Source of the DNA: PALSA-270 sp963770915
GTDB taxonomy: Bacteria > Acidobacteriota > Terriglobia > Terriglobales > Acidobacteriaceae
NCBI GenBank assembly: GCA_963770915.1
Contig: CAVYRG010000001.1
Span: 2,356,001 to 2,420,000 of the forward strand
Reading direction: 5' to 3'
Length of the DNA stretch: 64,000 bases
The notes under the pieces: generated by a model
Told to the model about the DNA's origin: nothing
The model's database searches: none
The model's input: only the letters and a program-made list of their open reading frames with translations
In this document: positions 9,143 through 15,113 of the stretch, piece by piece
Numbering within the stretch: the stretch's first letter is position 1
How the letters are laid out: each line of letters begins with the position of its first letter
Program-made: the position numbers and the translations under genes

Positions 9143-9210
9143 GTGGGGACAGCCGCCTAAGCCTGCCCTGAGCGCAGTCGAAGGGGCTATCCGGCCGAGC
9201 AGCGCTCGGC
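9143..9210. repeat. Partial third copy of the GTGGGGACAGCCGCC unit
   Basis: Matches the distal part of 7843-8050 (GTGGGGACAGCCGCC, then CCTGAGCGCAGTCGAAGGGG and a CGAGCAGCGCTCGGC end). It sits between parA and parB. Confidence 0.65.
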
Positions 9211-9224
9211 ATAAGTCCCATCAC

Positions 9225-9270
9225 TATATTGACATTCATCAATATATAAATATCGATGAACATCGATATA
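9225..9270. promoter_or_regulatory. Two 22-bp AT-rich near-palindromes between parA and parB
   Basis: Site B is 9225-9246 (arms TATATTGA and TCAATATA around CATTCA). Site C is 9249-9270 (TATCGATG-AA-CATCGATA core). Centres are 24 bp apart, so the sites lie on nearly the same helical face. Both fit TATATYGAYR-N2-YRTCRATATA. Site C ends next to the parA stop. Related sites lie in rsmG (11148-11169 and 11454-11475). They could be operators for parB or partition-complex binding sites; the sequence alone does not decide. Confidence 0.55.
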
Positions 9271-10200
9271 CTAAGCCGTCTTATCCAGTTCCCGCTCCCC
9301 ACCCGCTTGCGAGTCCGCGGTTTCGCTGTGTTCGCCTGTGACCCCTGTGGTCGAATCTGCCAGAGCCACGAAGTCGCTGGCCTCGACAACGCCCCCTGCA
9401 TCCTCGCTGACCGCTGAAGGCTGAGATCTGACCACTGACGGCTGCCTCTCAATGATCTCCTTTGCCAGCCGTATGTAACTCTCCGCCCCCTTCGACCGCG
9501 GATCATAAACCAGCGCCGGCTTCCCGTGGCTCGGCGCCTCCGCCAGACGCACGTTGCGCGGAATAGTCGTCACGCATAACTTCTCGCCAAAGAACCTCTT
9601 CAGCTCCGCCGTTACCTGCTGCGCCAGGTTGGTGCGATCGTCGAACATGGTCAGCACCACGCCTTCGATCGCCAACCCCGGATTCAGGTTCACGCGAATG
9701 CGCTCGACTGTATCCAGCAATTCACTGACGCCCTCGAGCGCAAAGTACTCTGCCTGCATGGGTATCAGCACCGCATCGGCCGCAACCAGTGCGTTCAGCG
9801 TAAGCAAATCGAGCGCCGGAGGACAGTCGAGCACAATGAACTGGAAGCGATCCCGCAGCGAGGCCAGCGCGTCGCGCAGGCGGAACTCGCGGCGCTCTGC
9901 TTCGACCAGCTCAATGTTTGCGCCGATCAGGTTCTTGTGCGCTGGAATGATCCACAGCTGCTCCAACTCGGTCGGCTGCAAGGCCTCCGCAGGCGCAGCG
10001 GCACCCATAAGAAGATGGTAAGTGTTCACCCGATCCGGGTCTTTGACCAGGCCCAGGCCGCTGGTGGAGTTCGACTGCGGGTCGCAGTCAACCAGCAGGG
10101 TATCGACTTCCGCTGCTGCGAAGGAGGCGGCCAGATTGATGGCAGTCGTGGTCTTGCCCACGCCGCCCTTCTGGTTGGCTACGGCGATTACGCGTCCCAT
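9271..10200 (-). CDS. parA: Chromosome partitioning ATPase ParA (Soj family)
   Basis: A Walker-type ATPase of 309 residues that would act on the nucleoid with ParB to segregate origins. The deviant Walker A is KGGVGKTTTAINLA at residues 10-23. DCDPQSNSTSGLG follows, with the Walker B-like FIVLDCPPALDLLTLNAL in mid-protein. The fold normally ends near residue 255 (YIRLAKEIIERQP). The remaining about 50 residues are a low-complexity tail, partly encoded by repeated CTGA/GCTG words (9405-9443). The start is the ATG at 10200; the upstream region holds the palindrome array. Confidence 0.96.
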   Translation of the reverse strand: MGRVIAVANQKGGVGKTTTAINLAASFAAAEVDTLLVDCDPQSNSTSGLGLVKDPDRVNTYHLLMGAAAPAEALQPTELEQLWIIPAHKNLIGANIELVEAERREFRLRDALASLRDRFQFIVLDCPPALDLLTLNALVAADAVLIPMQAEYFALEGVSELLDTVERIRVNLNPGLAIEGVVLTMFDDRTNLAQQVTAELKRFFGEKLCVTTIPRNVRLAEAPSHGKPALVYDPRSKGAESYIRLAKEIIERQPSVVRSQPSAVSEDAGGVVEASDFVALADSTTGVTGEHSETADSQAGGERELDKTA

Positions 10201-10352
10201 TTAGTTTTTTCGGAGGATCCCGAGAGCAATTTCAGAATACTGCCGAACAAATTGCAATAGCAAGGACGGATTTTGGTGCATTCTGCAATTCGCGATCTTT
10301 GTTCACAAATGGGAACTTAGCGGTCTGATCCGCCCTTCTTTCCACAAGCGAG

Positions 10353-10607
10353 TGTTCCTTAAGGAACATTCGGGAAGAACACAAAGTGTTCCGTAAGGAA
10401 CATTCGCGACAAATCAGTTTGATCGGCCGGTGCTCCCGAAACAACATTCTGGCACCTTGCAGCTATCCGCCCGATGGGAGGAGTGTTCCTTAAGGAACAT
10501 TCGGCTTTTGGAAGCCGATTCGACGGCGTAATGTTCCTTAAGGAACACTCTGGCTTGGATTGCGAGGCGGGCTCGCCTTTGATGTCCCGAATGTTCCTTA
10601 CGGAACA
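10353..10607. promoter_or_regulatory. Array of five 16-bp parS-like palindromes
   Basis: Three perfect copies of TGTTCCTTAAGGAACA lie at 10353-10368, 10484-10499 and 10532-10547. TGTTCCGTAAGGAACA is at 10387-10402, and its exact reverse complement TGTTCCTTACGGAACA is at 10592-10607. A degenerate site (11 of 16) is at 10431-10446, and a half-site lies near 10877-10893. The outer TGTTnC/GnAACA matches canonical parS (TGTTnCACGTGnAACA), with the central ACGT replaced by TTAA or GTAA. The position between rsmG and parA fits a centromere. A transcription-factor operator cluster is the alternative. Confidence 0.7.
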
Positions 10608-10864
10608 TTGGGCAGGCCTCGATCATGAACCGGCCGCATCAAGATAGTAAATAGGTTGTTTACAATTTCCACTATGGTTTGGTATAGCAGTCGAAAATGA
10701 TTGTCAGTAAGCGAATTCATGCACGCAACAAGGCGATACATCCCACTTTTGCACTCTTGGTACTGCCTAAAGGCGCAATGAATCAATCTCGTAATCCTGC
10801 CGTTACTGGCCACTTCGCGGAATAAATCGACGTAATGGCAAGCGAAATCTGCATCGGTTGTCAT
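10598..10864 (-). CDS. Doubtful 88-aa ORF ending inside a palindrome
   Basis: An ATG at 10864 follows AGGTGG at about 8 bases. The product has no recognised domain and a composition unlike its neighbours. The TAA stop is formed by the palindrome at 10592-10607. The local sequence is lower in GC. It may be chance; listed because it fills an otherwise empty stretch. Confidence 0.2.
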   Translation of the reverse strand: MTTDADFACHYVDLFREVASNGRITRLIHCAFRQYQECKSGMYRLVACMNSLTDNHFRLLYQTIVEIVNNLFTILMRPVHDRGLPNVP

Positions 10865-10895
10865 GTTCCGACCACCTGTTGTCATAAGGAACACC

Positions 10896-11585
10896 TTAAC
10901 TATCTTGGTTCCAACCGACGACGAGCACCCGAGCAGAGGACCGCGGAATCGCGACTGGATCCAGCCAGCGAAGGTCGGGCAGGAGTCGGTGGGCGCGGTC
11001 CACTTGGGCTGCGCCGACCAGAAGCGCGAGCCGGCCTCCAGGGGCGACGAGGCGACGGGCGATGGGCAGGATGGAGTCAAAGCGCTCGACCGCCCGCAGC
11101 GTGACAACGTCAGGGCGCAGTTTAGCCTCCTCGGCGCGGCTGGCGAGTATATCGATGTCCGTCAATCTAAGCGCCCGAACGACCTCACGCAGAAAGACCG
11201 CTTTTCTTTGGTTGGATTCAACGAGGGTGACGCGAAGCTGCGGCAGCCAGATCTTGATGGGCAGGCCGGGGAAGCCGGCGCCGGAGCCGAGGTCGAGCAG
11301 GTCGTTGGCCTTTGGTCGTTGGTCGTTGGCGCTCTGCTTCGACGAAGGGAACAGACAGCTTGCGGCGAAGAGGGACTCGCCGAAGTGGCGGGTCACGATT
11401 TCTTCCGGCTGGCGCACGGCGGTCAGGTTGATGCGGGCGTTCCAGTGGAGGAGTATATCGATGTACGTCAATATATCGTGCAATTGGGCCGGGGACAGAA
11501 GAGCGGATTCCACGGTCTGCGAGTGCGCCGGCTTGTCCGTGAGAAAGGGCCGGAGCAGTTCGGCGATGCGGGCGGTGTCCACCAC
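10896..11585 (-). CDS. rsmG: 16S rRNA (guanine527-N7)-methyltransferase RsmG
   Basis: An AdoMet-dependent rRNA methyltransferase of 229 residues, usual family size. Seen: WNARINLTAVR and HFGESL in the N-terminal part, the AdoMet-binding motif LDLGSGAGFPGLPI, and ESNQRKAVFL. Between ESLFAASCLFPS and LLDLGSG lies an extra low-complexity segment (SANDQRPKAND) encoded by GTCGTTGG words at 11301-11330. Two 22-bp near-palindromes are embedded in the coding sequence and use ATA codons, which are scarce in this genome. It is first in the rsmG-parA-parB order. Confidence 0.95.
   Translation of the reverse strand: MVDTARIAELLRPFLTDKPAHSQTVESALLSPAQLHDILTYIDILLHWNARINLTAVRQPEEIVTRHFGESLFAASCLFPSSKQSANDQRPKANDLLDLGSGAGFPGLPIKIWLPQLRVTLVESNQRKAVFLREVVRALRLTDIDILASRAEEAKLRPDVVTLRAVERFDSILPIARRLVAPGGRLALLVGAAQVDRAHRLLPDLRWLDPVAIPRSSARVLVVGWNQDS
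11148..11169. promoter_or_regulatory. 22-bp near-palindrome inside rsmG (site D)
   Basis: Plus strand: TATATCGATG-TC-CGTCAATCTA. On the coding strand it spells Leu-Thr-Asp-Ile-Asp-Ile-Leu with an ATA codon. Same family as 9225-9270 and 11454-11475. Confidence 0.4.
11454..11475. promoter_or_regulatory. 22-bp near-palindrome inside rsmG (site A)
   Basis: Plus strand: TATATCGATG-TA-CGTCAATATA. It spells Ile-Leu-Thr-Tyr-Ile-Asp-Ile-Leu on the coding strand with two ATA codons, in the same phase as site D. Confidence 0.45.
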
Positions 11586-11899
11586 GGGATTGTAGAGGCA
11601 GAAAGGTCGAATCGGCGAGGGCGGCGCGAAGAGCTAAGGACTGGGAGCGCGGAGGCTTCGCTTGGCTCTGCGCGTCAACTAGCCGGGGGAGGGTATGGCC
11701 CCGGGAGCCGCCTAGCGTAACTTGTTGGGGCCTTTGCGGTTAGGAAAAACGGGTGCTATTTGCCGGTCGCTCAGGTACAATTTTGGTGCGTTTGATCTTT
11801 GCGGTCGCTTCCAGCAAATCTGCTCTACCAGCAGGACCTGCCTAGAGAAGTCCAGCGAGCTTCAGCGCAACATCTAACAAAAAAGGAACAAAGCTAGTT
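11586..11899 (+). other. Leader region of the cold-shock gene
   Basis: About 310 bp between divergent rsmG and cspA. TACAAT near 11776 is a possible -10 without a good -35 in view. A long 5' leader would be usual for cold-shock mRNAs, but I cannot define its start. Confidence 0.35.
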
Positions 11900-12100
11900 A
11901 TGGAAACAGGAACAGTGAAGTGGTTTAACGATGCCAAAGGCTATGGTTTTATCAGCCGCCAGAGCGGCGAGGACGTGTTTGTACACTTCTCGGCGATTCA
12001 GGCGAACGGGTTCCGCAGCCTGCAGGAAGGTCAGCAGGTGCAGTTCGACGTAGTGAAGGGACCCAAGGGCTGGCAAGCGGAGAACGTAAAGCCGGTTTAA
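11900..12100 (+). CDS. cspA: Cold-shock protein, CspA family
   Basis: A 66-residue single OB-fold protein with both RNA-binding motifs: RNP1 as KGYGFISR and RNP2 as DVFVHFSAI. The length and opening (GTVKWFNDAKGYGFI) are typical. Csp proteins bind single-stranded RNA or DNA and act as RNA chaperones in the cytoplasm. AAAGGA lies 11-12 bases before the ATG. It is followed at once by a strong intrinsic terminator, so it is probably monocistronic. The exact paralogue letter is not determinable. Confidence 0.95.
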   Translation: METGTVKWFNDAKGYGFISRQSGEDVFVHFSAIQANGFRSLQEGQQVQFDVVKGPKGWQAENVKPV

Positions 12101-12122
12101 GCCACTTTACAATTCGGACCGA

Positions 12123-12152
12123 GGGCGGCTTGCCAGCCGCCCTTTGTTTTTT
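12123..12152 (+). terminator. Rho-independent terminator after cspA
   Basis: GGGCGGCT-TGCC-AGCCGCCC forms an 8-bp perfect GC-rich stem with a 4-base loop, followed by TTTGTTTTTT. Confidence 0.9.
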
Positions 12153-12208
12153 GGGGGAAGGCGGGGTCGCCTTGGGAAACTCTGATGAAATGTCCAATGA
12201 AACAGCAA

Positions 12209-12238
12209 ACCACAGAGGACGCAGGGAAGCACAGGGGA
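12209..12238. repeat. CACAGAGGACGCAGG-type word repeat
   Basis: ACCACAGAGGACGCAGG followed by AAGCACAGGGG. The same degenerate words occur at 50681-50743 and 59014-59140. It lies in the left flank of the IS110 element. Confidence 0.45.
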
Positions 12239-12402
12239 ATGCCGACGCCTCATCGGAGTTGCCATGGGTAGGGATTCTTCGACTACGTTTGCCTGCGCTT
12301 CGCGCAGACAAACTCCGCTTGATTGCATAACGACGTTGGCCCGTTGCAGCGAGTAGATTGGTTGCGACAAACAGACCAAGGCTCGAGAAGGAGCCAACGT
12401 CA

Positions 12403-13506
12403 ATGCTGATTATAGGCTGTGATTTTCATCCTGGTTTTCAGCAGGTCGCGATCTTTGACAATTTAACGGGAGAAATTCAGGAAAAACGGTTAGCGCACCG
12501 CGAAGAAGCGGAGCAGTTCTACCGCTCACTGGCGGGGCGCGAAGTGCGGGTGGGGATGGAAGCCTGCGGGCACTATCCGTGGTTCGAGCGGCTGCTCGCG
12601 GAGTTAGGCTTCGAGCTGTGGCTGGGGGACGCGGCGGAGATCCGGTCGCGGGTGGTGCGCAAGCAGAAGACGGATCGGCGGGATGCCGGGCACCTTCTGC
12701 AGCTGATGATCACGGATAACTTTCCGCGCATCTGGGTGCCGAGCCTGGAGGAGCGGGACGTGCGGCAGTTGCTGGTGCATCGCCACCAGCAAGTGCAGGC
12801 GCGAACGCGGGTGAAGAATCAGCTGCAGGCCATGGCGCTGAGCCAGGGAGTGCAGAAGAAGCGCAAGCTGTGGACGCAAGTGGGGCGGGCGGAGTTGGAG
12901 CAGTTGGAGTTGCTGCCCTACGCAGCGGAGCGGCGCCAGCAACTGCTGCGCCACTTGGACGAACTGGAAGCGGAGATCGCGCGACTGAACCGGCGGGTGG
13001 AAGAAGAAGTGAAGCAACGGCCAAGCGCCATGAAGTTGCAAACGCATCCGGGGGTGGGGCCGGTGACGGCGCTAGCCATGGTGCTGACGCTGGGGCCGGC
13101 GGAGCGGTTTCCCGCGGGCAAGCAGGTAGGGAGCTACTTCGGGTTGATCCCGAGCGAACATTCCAGCGGCGGGCGGCAGCGGTTGGGACACATCAGCAAG
13201 CAGGGCAGTTCGTTTCTGCGCTTTTTGCTGGTGGAAGCGGGGCAGACGGCGGTACGCAAAGACGCCGAGTTGGGCCGCTTCTATCGCCGCCTGGCGGCAC
13301 GCAAACATCGCGCGCTGGCCAAGGTGGCGGTGGCCCGCAAGCTGGCCGTGAGATTGTACCTGATGTTGCGCGAAGACTGGAATTACGCGCAACTGTGCTG
13401 TAAATGCTCCAAGATAATGTCACCCCCTAACTGCAACGAGATTCTGTCACCCTCCCAGGATGGTGACGATGAGTCAGAAAGAGTTTCAACGAGTGAAGGT
13501 GATTGA
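12403..13506 (+). CDS. IS110-family transposase, C-terminus replaced by inserted IS sequence
   Basis: A DEDD-type recombinase. The RuvC-like N-terminal part shows IGCDFHPGFQ, GMEACGHYPWF and KQKTDRRDAGHLL. A coiled-coil middle follows, and the Transposase_20 domain shows HPGVGPVTAL, FGLIPSEHSSGG and SKQGSSFLR with the candidate catalytic Ser. GAAGGAG precedes the ATG at 12403. Native sequence ends at 13398; the final 36 residues (from CKCSKIMSPP) come from the inserted IS. The original last 20 codons lie at 14799-14858 with a TGA at 14859-14861, giving an ancestral protein of about 352 aa. Core domains are intact, so activity is possible but uncertain. Confidence 0.85.
   Translation: MLIIGCDFHPGFQQVAIFDNLTGEIQEKRLAHREEAEQFYRSLAGREVRVGMEACGHYPWFERLLAELGFELWLGDAAEIRSRVVRKQKTDRRDAGHLLQLMITDNFPRIWVPSLEERDVRQLLVHRHQQVQARTRVKNQLQAMALSQGVQKKRKLWTQVGRAELEQLELLPYAAERRQQLLRHLDELEAEIARLNRRVEEEVKQRPSAMKLQTHPGVGPVTALAMVLTLGPAERFPAGKQVGSYFGLIPSEHSSGGRQRLGHISKQGSSFLRFLLVEAGQTAVRKDAELGRFYRRLAARKHRALAKVAVARKLAVRLYLMLREDWNYAQLCCKCSKIMSPPNCNEILSPSQDGDDESERVSTSEGD
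13382..13398. repeat. 17-bp target-site duplication, left copy
   Basis: ATTACGCGCAACTGTGC, identical to 14782-14798, flanks the IS1202-like element and falls inside the IS110 transposase gene. Confidence 0.9.
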
Positions 13507-14781
13507 GAATGCAGCAGGCGGGAGGCTGAGCGTACGCGAAGCCTCCCGCCTGCTGCAGCTGAGTGAGCGCCAGGTGCAGCGGCTGAAACGCCGCTATCGG
13601 CCCGACTCCGTCGGCTGGGTGCAGCACGGCAATCGCGGACGCCCCATGCCGTGGGCTTTGCCCCTTTCCCAGAAGCAGTTGATCGTAAGCCTGGCCCGCG
13701 GCAAGTACCGCGGCTTCAACGATTCTCATCTGGCGGAAAAACTTCGCGCCGAAGAGAACCTCGCCGTCAGTCGCGAGACCGTGCGCCGCCTCTTGCGCGC
13801 CGCCCAACTGCCCTCGCCGCAGCAGCGCCGGCCGCGCCAGTATCGGTCCCGCCGCCCGCCCCGCCCCCGTTTCGGCATGATGGCGCTCACCGACGCCAGC
13901 CGCCATAACTGGCTCGAAGGCCGCGGTCCGGAGCTCACTCTCATCGGCTTCCAGGACGACGCCACCGGCCAGATCCTGGCCGCTCACTTCCAACTCGAAG
14001 CCGAAAATACCCTCGGCTATCTCCGCGCCCTGCACTCGATGATCGCCGCCCACGGCGTTCCCCTCAGCCTTTATCGCGACCGTCACTCCATCTTCCAGCG
14101 CAACGATTCCTACTGGACTCTCGCCGAACAACTCGCCGGAAAACAAGCTCCCACTCAACTGGGACGCGCCCTCGAAGAACTCGGCATCGAGCAGATCCCC
14201 GCCTACTCGCCCCAAGCCAAGGGCCGCATCGAACGCGCCTGGCGCACCTGCCAGGACCGCCTGGTCAGTGAACTCCGCCTCGCCCAGGCCACGACCCTGC
14301 AGCAGGCCAACGCCGTGCTCGCCCGCTTCTGCGCCGACTACAATCGGCGCTTCGCCCGCCCCGCTGCCCAAGCCACTTCGGACTTTCGCCGTTTGCCGCG
14401 CCGCTTCGATCTGGCGCGCTGTTTGAGTTTGCACTATCGCCGCGTGGTCGCCGCCGATCACACCGTCACCCTGGGCGCGCAATCCATCGCCCTGCCGCCT
14501 TTACCAGGACGTCGCGGCTACGCCGGGGAAACCGTCGAACTCGCCCATCACCTGGACGGCAGGCTGCACGTTTATCATGGAGATAGTTTGCTGTTGGCGC
14601 TGCCCCGGCCACTCGAAGAACACGCCGAGCGCCGTCCCCAGCTCCTGACCTCGGCGCAGAAAAGAAAAACCCCGCGCATCTACAACCTCTCCGGCCGCCC
14701 TGCTTTAGCGGCCGTTACTTAATCGACAAGGGGTGACAAAGTCTCGTTGCAGTTAATACGACATTTTCTGGTTGCAACAAC
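13399..14781 (+). mobile_element. IS1202/ISNCY-like insertion sequence
   Basis: A unit of 1383 bp between two 17-bp direct repeats. Near each end lies an inverted repeat with the shared core ACTGCAACGAGA followed by a TGTCACCC segment (left 13431-13452; right about 14730-14757 in reverse), plus a weaker outer match around AATGTC. It contains one transposase gene. Long target duplications are reported for some IS1202-family groups, which fits; the group assignment is inference. Confidence 0.85.
13460..14722 (+). CDS. ISNCY/IS1202-family transposase
   Basis: A DDE transposase of 420 residues, usual size for the group. The N-terminal HTH spans about residues 18-45 (LSVREASRLLQLSERQVQRLKRRY in two parts). 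A second winged segment contains GFNDSHLAEKL and SRETVRRLL. Catalytic candidates are Asp in MALTDASRH, Asp in LYRDRHSIF and Glu in KGRIERAWRT, the integrase DDE order. An alternative ATG at 13469 has AGGA better spaced upstream. Its start overlaps the modified IS110 transposase frame by 47 bases. The frame is complete, so the element may be active. Confidence 0.88.
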   Translation: MVTMSQKEFQRVKVIENAAGGRLSVREASRLLQLSERQVQRLKRRYRPDSVGWVQHGNRGRPMPWALPLSQKQLIVSLARGKYRGFNDSHLAEKLRAEENLAVSRETVRRLLRAAQLPSPQQRRPRQYRSRRPPRPRFGMMALTDASRHNWLEGRGPELTLIGFQDDATGQILAAHFQLEAENTLGYLRALHSMIAAHGVPLSLYRDRHSIFQRNDSYWTLAEQLAGKQAPTQLGRALEELGIEQIPAYSPQAKGRIERAWRTCQDRLVSELRLAQATTLQQANAVLARFCADYNRRFARPAAQATSDFRRLPRRFDLARCLSLHYRRVVAADHTVTLGAQSIALPPLPGRRGYAGETVELAHHLDGRLHVYHGDSLLLALPRPLEEHAERRPQLLTSAQKRKTPRIYNLSGRPALAAVT

Positions 14782-14798
14782 ATTACGCGCAACTGTGC
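14782..14798. repeat. 17-bp target-site duplication, right copy
   Basis: Identical to 13382-13398. Reading resumes here into the original 3' end of the IS110 transposase gene (stop at 14859-14861). Confidence 0.9.
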
Positions 14799-14861
14799 AG
14801 GGCGGTCGTGCAGGCGAGCCCGAGTCATTCTGTGGTTGGCAAGCAGAAACCGAGCGCTTGA

Positions 14862-14982
14862 GTAGGCAGCCTGCCTCCCCAGCAGGAAGAACGGGGAGTT
14901 CGAAGCACGAATCATGGGAGCACGAACCGAAGAGATGGATGGTGGGACCCTGCGGTCCCCCTGACGGATTCACGAGAAAACG
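14862..14982 (+). ncRNA. Candidate bridge RNA region of the IS110 element
   Basis: A noncoding stretch between the ancestral transposase stop and the right inverted repeat. It contains short hairpins (GGCAGCCTGCC; GGGACCCTGCGGTCCC near 14944). IS1111-group elements encode their guide RNA on this side. The structure has not been folded, so this rests mainly on position. Confidence 0.3.
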
Positions 14983-15113
14983 GCCTTGGTCTGGGAGTCA
15001 AAACCTTTTCCGCGAGACGAAATGGCGCAGCTCACCGCGTCGCCGGAGAAGTGTCGCCCCAAAACCCTTGACACGGGCGGCATCGTTAGAGACAGAATGA
15101 CAAAAAAGAAAAC

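Larger units (their letters stand above)
10201..10895. other. Intergenic region upstream of parA with palindrome array
   Basis: About 700 bp between rsmG and parA. It holds the five TGTTCC-GGAACA palindromes (10353-10607). The part after 10620 is less GC-rich than its surroundings and holds only a doubtful ORF. One AT-rich stretch precedes parA. I see no certain DnaA-box cluster. Confidence 0.5.
12372..14993 (+). mobile_element. IS110-family element (IS1111-like), interrupted
   Basis: The 11-bp CAGACCAAGGC at 12372-12382 is matched by its inverted copy at 14983-14993, on either side of the transposase. Such short subterminal inverted repeats mark the IS1111 group; the true ends lie a few bases outside. 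The 3' end of the transposase gene is interrupted by a second IS at 13399-14781. The noncoding stretch 14862-14982 is where IS1111-type elements encode their bridge (seek) RNA. Confidence 0.75.

Noticed and set aside
9280..9288. DnaA box (TTATCCAGT) marking oriC near parA
   Set aside because: Only one weak match inside the parA coding end; no cluster, so no origin is claimed.
10353..10607. CRISPR array
   Set aside because: The repeated units are 16-bp palindromes at irregular spacing, without 28-37 bp repeats, uniform spacers or cas genes.
10598..11107. A 169-codon open frame antisense-phase to rsmG and running into the palindrome array
   Set aside because: Its first half is a shadow of rsmG in another frame. 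Only the part from 10864 has its own SD-like sequence, and that is listed at low confidence.
13427..14482. A 351-codon frame opposite the IS1202-like transposase
   Set aside because: Shadow frame, Ala/Gly-rich with no recognisable domain, while the plus strand has the DDE and HTH motifs.
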